Of a stretch of DNA of 64,000 nt, positions 55,101 through 64,000 are shown in pieces. Below the pieces are notes generated by a model. The model had not been told where the DNA came from. It ran no database searches and was given only the letters and a program-made list of their open reading frames with translations. Positions within the stretch are counted from its first letter, which is position 1. Each line of letters starts with the position of its first letter. The translations under genes and the position numbers were made by a program. This DNA comes from Coniella vitis (lineage: Eukaryota > Ascomycota > Sordariomycetes > Diaporthales > Schizoparmaceae): positions 4,278,001 through 4,342,000 of the forward strand of contig WUJK01000003.1 in assembly GCA_011317545.1 (NCBI GenBank), written 5' to 3'.

Positions 55101-56899
55101 TTTATAATTTAACTCTATTTATCCTAATATTTATTAACTTTAGCTATAATTATTATTTAGCTATAAGCGAGATATTTATATATAGGTTAAGATTTCTATA
55201 TATACCTATCCCGCCTAGGAACCTTTATTAATCGTTAAGGGAGAGAATATTATATAAGTAGCCCGTTATCCGCTATATAACCTACCTTAATATAGATTTA
55301 GACGGGTATTTATATCGTATTTAGGCTTATATAATCCCCCGCCTTTAGTATAACCTTATTTTAGGGAAACCTTAGGTAGAAAGAGAGAAGGTAATATATA
55401 TAGCTTATAAATACTACCTAAGTATTAAATAAGCCGGAGGATTAAAGGTTTAAGAATAAGGATATAGCCCTAAGAACTTTAATTATATATTTATTAATAC
55501 CCTTATTATTTAGAGTAAAGTTCGGCGTATAAAACGCTTAAATACCGCTTAGATAACGCTTTTTAGTATTATAATAGCCGATATTACTAAGGCCCTAATA
55601 TCGAAAGTAGAATCCTCGGTAAACGAGAAACTCCCCCTAGAGTATTATAAGTTCCGGAACCTTTTTAATAAGGAAGTAGCTTCCGCGCTACCGCTATATA
55701 GAAAGGGAGCGGATTATAAGATCCGGCTATATAAGAAGGCGGATAGGTTTATTATAAACGCTTTATAGGGCCTATTATACGGGATATTTAGAAAAGAACT
55801 TATTATATTAAGGAAGACTCTTACCGAGCTACTAGATATAAACTATATTAAAGCTAATAGCTTATTAATAGGAGCTTTTATAATCTTTATTAAGAAATTA
55901 AGGGGTAGCTTCCGTTTTTATATAAATTATTATATATTTAATATTATCTCGGAAGCCGATTATTACCTACTCCCCCTTATTAAAATAACCTTATCTAATA
56001 TAATAAACGCTAAATATTTTACTAAGCTTAATATATAAATAGCGTTTTATAAGCTTTATATTAAGGAAGAAGATAAGTAGAAGACCGCCTTTTATATAAG
56101 GTATAGCCTTTTTAAATAGCTAATAACCCCGTTCGGACTTATAACCGCTCCTATAATATTCTAATATTATATTAATAATACTCTATACCCCTATCTAGAT
56201 ATCTTCTATTTAGCTTATATTAATAATATTCTAATATATACCGACGGTATAGCTAAAAACTATTAACTAAAGGTAAAGCTAGTATTATACGCTCTCGAAA
56301 TAATAGGTTTAAATTTAGATATTATTAAATACGAATTCGGTATAACTAGGATAAAATACTTAAGCTTTATTATTAAAGTAGGGGTAGGGATATATATAAA
56401 CCCCGAGAAGGTATATATTATATACGATTAGGAGGCTCCGAAAACGGTTAAGGGAGTTTATAGCTTCCTAGGATTTATAAACTTCTATTATTAATTTATC
56501 GCTAATTATTCCGAAATCGTAGGGCCTCTCTTAGCCTTAATTAAAAAGGGGGTCTTATTTAGGTTTAGGGAGCGGGAAGAAGCTATATTCGAATAGCTAA
56601 AGCGTTTCTTTATTAGTAAGCCTATACTCGTTTAATAGGATCCGGATAAAGCGATAATATTAAAAGCGGATTATTCTAGGTATTCGTTAAACGGCTACCT
56701 CTCTTAAAGGGACGAATATAATATCCTCCGCCCGGTAGTATATTACTCGCGCTACTTAAGCCCTATATAGTATAACTATAAGATTTATAATAAGGAATTA
56801 CTAGCTATTATTAATTATTTAAAAGTATAAGATATAATAGAAACTAAAGCTACTAAGAAGGGTACCGCCCCCGTAATATATAGCGTACTCTTATATAAC
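52161..56899 (+). mobile_element. Second Gypsy family 'I', truncated (gag, protease region, RT, RNase H)
   Basis: Forward element not homologous at DNA level to D/B/F/E. The gag-like region (52,400-53,250) ends in an Arg-rich segment. RT is recognisable at 55,900-56,250: FRFYINYYIF, YLLPLIKITL, ITPFGLITAPIIF and AYINNILIYT (the YxDD box changed to YINN). RNase H follows (IILKADYSRYSLNGYLS, VVYYSRYLSP, YNKELLAII; 56,650-56,820). It stops at 56899 at LTR E; integrase is missing and no own LTR is recognised. RIP-saturated, many TAG/TAA stops. Confidence 0.8.
53745..53840. repeat. AAT-rich low-complexity tract inside element I
   Basis: Runs of (AAT)n and related ATAATA units, e.g. gaataataataataataatt at 53743-53763, followed by variants up to about 53,840. 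Probably slippage in already TA-rich RIPed DNA. Confidence 0.7.
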
Positions 56900-57381
56900 T
56901 ATAATAATCCTTGCCTGAATCCCGGATTCTGGAAGTACCTATAAGTTATATATTAGTAGGCGGGGAAGTATTACCTTTAAGTCTTCGCACGTTATCGAGC
57001 AATATTAAGTATTATAAGTAATTAAGAGGGATTACCCTATTATATAAAGTAATACTTAGATTTATAACTAAAGATTATAAGGAAACTATCTAATATTAAG
57101 CTATAAACTCCTATCCTTATATCCTTCTATTATTAACTGCTATTCCCTAAATAGTGCCTTAGACCGACGATATCGCTCGTCGACTATTACAGTCTAAGTC
57201 GATAGAGTCGTAATACGGTCCTTACGGTCTACCCTTATCCTATATAACCCTAACCCTAGTTATATTATCTAGTATAACTTTATTATATAAGAGATCCCTA
57301 TCGGTCCGTTAAGGTTCCGATTTGCTAGTATATAGTTATATTAGCTTATTCCTATAACCTATATAACCGTAGGTTATAATA
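56900..57381 (-). mobile_element. 3' LTR of element E (type 3)
   Basis: 482-bp reverse LTR, tataataatccttgcc to gtaggttataata, with variable region (57110-57240) matching LTR H. It interrupts family I. The proximal 60 bp keep TG/CA, the rest is saturated. Telomere-like motif at 57244-57258. Confidence 0.87.
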
Positions 57382-60300
57382 TTATCTCCCTTCTATCGGT
57401 CTTTATCCCTAAAGACCTATAGTATTTCCGTAAATAGTCCTGCCTAATATTCTTACTTCGGATTATACCTTCCTAATTCGTTATATTGTCGAGAATTAAT
57501 AAGGTTCGTTATAAGAAGACCGAATAAACTTCTTCTCTTTAATTATCCGTATTAAATCGTTATTCTAAGATACCCTCCTATTCTTCTTACTAATCCCGTT
57601 AAGTTCCTTACTTAGCCTCCGAAGAGGATTCTTCTCGCTATTCGGAATATATTCGCTATAAGCGGGGAAACTACGATATATAGGGCTTAACTCCTACGTA
57701 GATATAAAAATTTACCTATTAGTATTTATTAGCTAAAGCGGCCCTTAATACTATTAAAGAGGAATTTAAATAAGCTACTACGAAAATATACCGATTATAT
57801 AAGGAGTATTATATATAGGCTAATAAGATAATATATATTATTCGTTATAGTTTAGATACGATCGAAGAGTTAGATCGTATAAAAGCGGAGGAGTTAGAGG
57901 AGGAGCGTTTAGCCGCTAAGGCTATAAGGCGTCCTACGGAGTTAGCCGTTCCCGAAGGCCTATTACCTAAGGGTTTTATAACTGCTATATTAGAGGATTT
58001 TAATTAGTCTAGGATTTCTCCGTTATCTCTATCTAATTTTCTTATTAGTAATTTATAGGGTATTAGGGCTTTTAGTTTGTAATTTAGGATTATAAACTAG
58101 TCGACCGTAGAGTTTAGTAGGTTACTAGATCTAGCTAGCGCTTTTAATAAAGGAGGCTTATCTAATTATTAGTAAGTTCCCTATTTTTATCTATTATTAA
58201 GTTATTTACTAATTTTCGTATTCCCTAATTAGATCTTTATAAACGTTCTTTAAAGGTTCCTAAGTATTTTCTAAGTTATTATATCCTTTCTATTTAATAA
58301 GATATTACTTTCTACGTCCGCGTTTACGTAAATTAAGGATTTATTTAACTTCGTACTATACTTATTCTAGTTCGATAATATCTATATTATATAAAAGTTC
58401 TACGTTTACGGGTACTAGTTCGAGGAGTAAGATATAGAAGACTAGGTATAGCTATATATACGGAATTTCGAGTTTATAGTTAACTAGCGAAATTTATCGT
58501 ATAATTCTATAAGGTCTAAGTTTCTTATAATCGAGTTTATCGCTAGGTTTAGTAGTTTTAATATTTTTATAGTTAAGGTAGACTTTATCTCCCCTTTATA
58601 GGATTAGTCCCTTAATCCTTTTCTAGTTAGCGTATTTCGTTATTTATTCTTTAACGTCCTAAAGTATATATCGAGTATCTTCGTATAATTACTTAATTCT
58701 TCTAACGTATTAGTTTGCCGTTTCTACGTCTCCACCTAGTAGTATTTCGTAGTATACCGTAGGGTTATACCTATAGAGTAAGAAGAATAGTGATTTTCCT
58801 ATACTCGTTATATCTATATTATTATAAGCGAATTATACTATAGGTAAGAGTTCGACCTAATTATCTTATTTATAGTTAATATAATATCGTAGATATTATT
58901 CTATAATCTAGTTAGTATATTCTATTTATCCGTTTATCTAAGGATAAAATGCCGTAGATATATATTATATCGTTCCGAGGTATTTAGTAAGTAAGATCTA
59001 GAATTTCGATACGAATTTTCTATCTCTATCTAATATAATTTCCTAAGGTATTCTATAGTTAGCGATAATAATACGGAGGAATATATATACGAGTTCTTCT
59101 ATAGTACTACTTTCTTTATATAGTAGGAAGTATATATACTTATTTAGTCTATAAACTACTATTAGGATACTATCGTACTATACCTAAGTTAAGGGTTCTC
59201 GTAAAAGGGGTAGCTTAGTAATAAAGTCTAGACTAATTGATAATTAAATAGTCGTAGGTATTAGTAGAGGTTATAATAATCCGTAAGGTTTATATCGTTC
59301 TATCTTATTCCGTTTATATATATCGTAGTTATTAACGATATCTATAACTTATTTCTTAAGGTTTAGTAGATTCTAATAACGTTAGATCCTTTTATAGGTT
59401 GCTCTAATTCCTTAGTATCTATATACTAGTATACTATAGATACTTCTAATATAGTCGTTTTATTCCGATATTATTATATTATCGAGGTTAGGTATTTCTC
59501 CTTCGATATATAGGGTTATATTAAGTTCTTTAGTAATAGATAGTATAGTAAGATTATTATCTAAATCTTCCTTAAAGATCGCTATAATATCTTAGTCTTT
59601 ACTATTACTATCCTTATAATCTAACCGTCTATTAAGAGCGTTTACTCGCTCGTTTTCTTTACCTTTATAGTAGATAATCTTAAAATCGAATTCTAATAGA
59701 AATTCGTACTATCTAACTTATCGTTTATTAAGCTGCTTTATTAAGGTAAATACCTAAAGGTTCTTATAATCCGTATATATAAGAATTTATTATTTTACGC
59801 CGATAAGGTAGTATCGCTATTCCCTAAAGGCTTCTACTATTATTATAAGTTCTTAATCGGGCGTTCTATAATTAAGTTCTAATCCGTTTAGCTTCTTACT
59901 AAAGTTGCTAACTATCCGTAATCGTCCTTTATCGTCTTATTATCCGAGTTATCTACCGAGTATATAATCTAATACGTTTATCTCGATCTTGAAAACTTTA
60001 TCTTAGTCTACTTCGATTAGGATTAGTTCTAACGTAATTATATCCTTAATTATATTAAAGGCTTTCTATACCTATTCGTTCTAGTTAAAGGTAGTATCCT
60101 TTTTCGTAAGTTCTATAAGTAGTATTATAATACTATTATAGTTCTTTATAAATTATCGGTAGAAGTTAGTATAGCTTAAGAAGGCTCTAATATCCTTAAC
60201 GTTCTAAGGTATAAGCTAGTCCCTAACTACCTATACTTTATCTTTCTATATTCGTATATACCCTAGTATAATAGTATATCCGAGGTAGTTAACTTCTTAA

Positions 60301-63300
60301 GTATTCTAATTATATTAAATAGATTCTATTAAAATCTTATTATCTTAGAGGATTTATAGGATTATCGTAATATATTTCTAGTATTCTTCGAATATCTTTA
60401 AGTAAATAAGGATATCGTTTAGGTAAGCGATTATAAAATAGTCGAGGTATTTATATAAGATAAAGTTTATTATTTCCTAGAATAATATAGGGGCGTTAGT
60501 AAGTCCGAATAGTATAATAAGATATTCGAAATATCCGTAACGTATTCTAAACGCTATTTTCTATTCTTCTCCGGGTTTAATACGAATATACGTATATCCT
60601 TCTTTAAGGTCGAGGGCTATAAATTATTAGGCTCCTCTAAATCTATCTTTAAGTTCTTTAAAGAGAGGTAAAGGGTACCGATTCTTAATTATAATATTAT
60701 TAAATTACCGATAGTTAATATATAATCGTAGCTTACCGTTTCTCTTTAATATAAATAGGATTAGGTATCCTACTAGTAAATATAAGGGTCTAATATAGCC
60801 TTTCTTAAGGTTTTCGTCGATATATTCTCTAAATACTTTAAGTTTATCCTTATCTAATCCGTAGATAGGAAAGAACTTTAGTTATTCTCCTTCTTTAAAT
60901 AGGATCTTATAATCGTATAAGCTATACTCTAGTAAGCTGTTATTAAATCTTCCTTAAAATAGTTTTATAAACTTCCGATACTCTTCTAGTATACCGGAGA
61001 GGTCTTTAAACGTATCTTCGTCTTATATAATTACTATTATAAGGAGATATCGTTATATATACTTAGTTCCTTCTTAAACTTATTACGATAATATATCCTA
61101 TTATCTATAGAATCCTATTATATCGTATCCTAATCTACTATATCCCTTCTTCTATTAGGTATTAACTATTACTAGATCCTTCTCTATAAGCTATCGAGGT
61201 TTATCGTATCCTAGGGTAGCTATTATCTTAGCCTTTCTCGATTTAAAGGTATATATAAATTCGTTTAAGCTTTTATTATCTAGGTATTACTTAGTAACTA
61301 AATCCGATCTTATACCTTTAATTATAATTATTTCTCGGGTATCCGCTTTATCTTATAAAATATAGCTATTAATCTAATTAATTCGAGGATTTTCCTTTCT
61401 TAATTATAATATACCTAAGATTAGCTCGTATTATACGGTATCCGTAATATCGAAGTTTATTAATATCGTACGTCTATAGATTGTAATTAGTAATTAATTA
61501 GATTCTATATCGATAATACCTTAGCCGTAAGCGACTTCTATACCTTCTATAGTACTAAGTTTATAGGGTTTTATCTTCTTCTTCTAAGGTATCCGTTCTC
61601 TATTAATAACGCTTAGGGATATAAAGTTTCCTTATACTCCGCTATCTAGGAGTATTATATAGTATTTATCGTTAATTCGTACTACGATTTTTAAATATTC
61701 GTATATCGAGCTATCTATTATATAGAGGGACTTTGCTATAAATCCTAATCGCTTATTATCCCTTATAGGCGATCCTTACCTTTTAGGTTCTACTATTCTT
61801 ATTATATTCTAAGGGCTATTATCTATATTAGGTTCTTAGCTTATTATATTCTATATCGTATATATACTACGGCTTATTACTATAAGCGCGTTTAATTTTC
61901 TTCTTTCGTATAGGGAGTCTATACTCCGGGCTAATTATCTTTAAGGTTATAATAGGTATACGCTTTATCTGCTAAGTATTCTGCGTAATCGGCGCGCTTA
62001 TAGAAGCTATAATATATAGGTTCTATATATATAGCCTTTACGAGCTTTTCCCTTATTTCTATTCGTATATTCTATACTAATCGAGCGCTTTTTCTTACGT
62101 ATAAGGTGCGTATTAGGGTATTATATATTAGTACCGTTTTACTTATCGTATAGTATATTCGTAGGGGGTATTATATATAAGGCTAATACTAGCGTAGTTT
62201 CCCCTTATTCTAAATACTTTATAATAATCGCTATTATCGTTATCGTAGGCGATAATACTATACCCTATCTCGCGTATAGGGAACTATTCGTTAGTTACCT
62301 TATATTTAAAGTATCGTCTATAATTATATATAATATAGGCAAACTATATATTCTAGTAGTACTTTTCGTAGAGGTAATTAATTCGCGCGTCTTCCTATAT
62401 AAGGGGGGTTTCGTTTTAATAGGTTATTATTCGGAATAGTTCTCTAGGTATAATACTATAGATAAGGTAATATATATCTCCTTTATCGATATCTTTATCT
62501 ATAGAGCTTTCTAATTCTAAGCTTATTTCTTTATTAATAGTTTAGGTACTAATATCCTAACTAATATTAAGCGTTTCCTACTATTTTATAATTTCCGTAA
62601 TATTATTCTATAAAATATCCGTTTCGTTAGGTAGTTCGTACCCTTCTATATCGCGCTAATAGGGGTATTCCCTAATAAGCTAGGCTTATTATTCTATTAC
62701 TAGTCTTTTAAATAAACCGTTATCCGTTAGGAGAGGTATCCTCTAGGTAACTACGATTTATTATTCCTTATAAGGTTTCTAAGGGAATTATCCTAAGCCT
62801 TACTTTACCGAGAGGTACGTTATATAATTATCCTTATAATAGAAGGTCTAGTTAAGGAGTCTATAATCGGAGTTATCCGACGTTTACTCTAGAAGCTAGT
62901 TTTAGCTAAGAGTAGAGTCTATAGTCTCGTATATTATAATATTAACTTATTATCCTTCGGGGACTTTCTTAAATTCTCTAGGTTTCTTAGGTTATTAGTA
63001 TTCTTATATAAAGTAGCCTATCTTACTATAATTAAAGTATTCCTTACTTATAGGTTTATGCTAAGCTATATCGAGCTCTATAGATCCTATATATATAATA
63101 CCGCTAATTACTATACCTTATTACTAGAAGCTATAGTTAGTTATTTATTAAACCCGCCGTCCTATATTAGCGTAATTCCTCTATATAATATAACTTCCTC
63201 TTTTCTTACTTTTCTCTATATATCTTTCGTAGAGACGGTTATCGATACGGATAGCGTTATTACTAAATATTATAAAGTCTTTAGGCTAATCCTATTTAGA

Positions 63301-64000
63301 GATTTCGTTCTTAACCTTATCCTTAAGTCCTCTATAATAATATTCTATAAGGTTCTTATCTTCCTAAGGGAGGCGTATTAAGAGTTACTTAAAGCGGACC
63401 GTATAAGCTAAAGTAGACTTATTCTGCTTAAGTTTTATAAGTTATTATACTATAGTTCGTTCTTTATTAGGATCGCTAAATATTTCCTTAAGGATACGTT
63501 CGAATCCTACGAATATATCGAATATATTCTTAGTAGTCGGCTTACGTTAATCGAGGTTACCTAAGTATTTAATATAATTATAAAGTAAGGGTTTATACTA
63601 GATAAGTATATCCTTTTCGAATCGTATACCGGCTAGGATAATTTTATCGGGTTTAGTAGTAAATTAAGCTATATTATATAAGAAGTATACTTTATAATAG
63701 GTAAGGAACCCTTAAAATATCTTTTAGTTACAGTTATATATAGTAGGTTTATCTATCTTATAGCTATTACCGGTATTTTAAATAATAAGCGCTAGGGGTA
63801 TAGCGGCCGTAGCTTAGTATTATTTAAGCTATTAGATCTGCTTACGGATAATACGATTTTACTACTCCTAATTCTGCTAGAGTATAGCGAGTTATTAGGT
63901 AAATTCGATTAATTAGTATATTATATCTTCCTAAGTTATAACCTAGCGATATCCTTCTCCTAAGGTAAACGGGGTAGGAGTTTAAGGAGCTATTACTATA
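57382..64000 (-). mobile_element. Gypsy chromovirus 'E' internal region, running off the window
   Basis: Reverse copy of the D family. From left to right on the + strand: 3' segment (57,382-58,200), chromodomain (about 58,220-58,400), integrase (58,550-59,450), RNase H (59,600-60,050), RT (60,400-60,800, with the YxDD box seen as YLND), protease (about 61,650) and gag (62,600-64,000). The 5' LTR must lie beyond the right edge. RIP has removed almost all ATG codons; the one long frame at 63058-63381 is antisense to gag and not a gene. Confidence 0.87.
57470..58090 (+). pseudogene. Antisense ORF relic in element E: Cys-motif plus coiled-coil protein
   Basis: At the same place as in D, but with different sequence, the strand opposite to pol encodes SSRYSEYIRYKRGNYDI (Tyr at likely Cys positions), ATTKIYRLYKEYYI, then an open stretch RYSLDTIEELDRIKAEELEE and ERLAAKAIRRPTELAVPEGL ending LLPKGF. 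Only the first roughly 100 bp next to the LTR are alike in D and E. The comparatively intact coiled-coil part is notable in RIP-saturated DNA. Confidence 0.5.

Noticed and set aside
27672..57258. Interstitial telomere repeats as evidence of a chromosome end or fusion
   Set aside because: Each is only two units, always at the same position inside an LTR, so they belong to the element.
63058..63381. 107-codon plus-strand frame in the right-hand repeat block
   Set aside because: It is antisense to the gag of element E, Tyr/Ile/Leu-rich as any RIPed DNA, and nearly identical DNA at 50680-51000 is not open.

Overview
The window is nuclear DNA of a filamentous ascomycete (Pezizomycotina; Sordariomycetes/Hypocreales is my guess, not shown by the sequence). 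The basis is compact genes with short GT-AG introns (about 50-260 bp), fungus-specific secreted families (Egh16/GAS1-like, Y3-like, phytase-esterase-like), and a large retrotransposon block carrying the signature of repeat-induced point mutation (RIP: CpA/TpG almost absent, TpA in excess, CpG kept).

Region 1 (1-26,000) is an ordinary gene-rich arm with balanced base composition. In order: JAC1 (Fe-S co-chaperone, +), a secreted Egh16/GAS1-like protein (-), an SNF2-family ATPase (-), a SET-domain protein with an apparent signal peptide (-), FAN1 nuclease (-), COMPASS subunit SDC1 (+), ribosomal protein S13 (-), U2AF large subunit (-), OGG1 8-oxoguanine glycosylase (+), a Cys-rich Y3-like secreted protein (-) and a five-exon secreted phytase/esterase-like protein (-). 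I rebuilt the exons of SDC1, RPS13, U2AF2, OGG1, the Y3-like gene and the phytase-like gene from splice sites; every model closes in frame. FAN1/SDC1 and U2AF2/OGG1 are head-to-head pairs. DNA repair (FAN1, OGG1, perhaps SNF2) and chromatin (SDC1, perhaps SET) are over-represented, but these are conserved housekeeping genes and need not form a system.

Region 2 (27,493-32,359) is a first block of nested Ty3/Gypsy LTRs and RIP-destroyed gag-pol. It abuts a cytochrome P450 pseudogene that has lost its haem cysteine.

Region 3 (32,360-39,200) is an island that escaped saturation RIP: the P450 relic, a small Kre9/KNH-like secreted protein gene, an apparently intact neutral-ceramidase-like gene, a frameshifted GMC oxidoreductase relic and a faint membrane-protein relic. 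It looks like the remains of an accessory gene neighbourhood.

Region 4 (39,211-64,000) is about 25 kb of nested, RIP-saturated Gypsy elements: a nearly full-length chromovirus D (39,537-47,236; gag, protease, RT, RNase H, integrase, chromodomain), a truncated reverse copy F, a second Gypsy family I truncated in RNase H, and a reverse copy E that runs off the right edge. Noteworthy points are: (a) LTRs fall into variable-region types and element D carries different types at its two ends; (b) every LTR carries a telomere-like GGGTTAGGGTTA motif about 25-30 bp after its TATA box, which could pair with the putative primer-binding site; (c) in both elements that retain this end, an antisense ORF (Cys-motif plus coiled coil) lies between the chromodomain and the 3' LTR; (d) a tRNA-like sequence lies at the same place in D.
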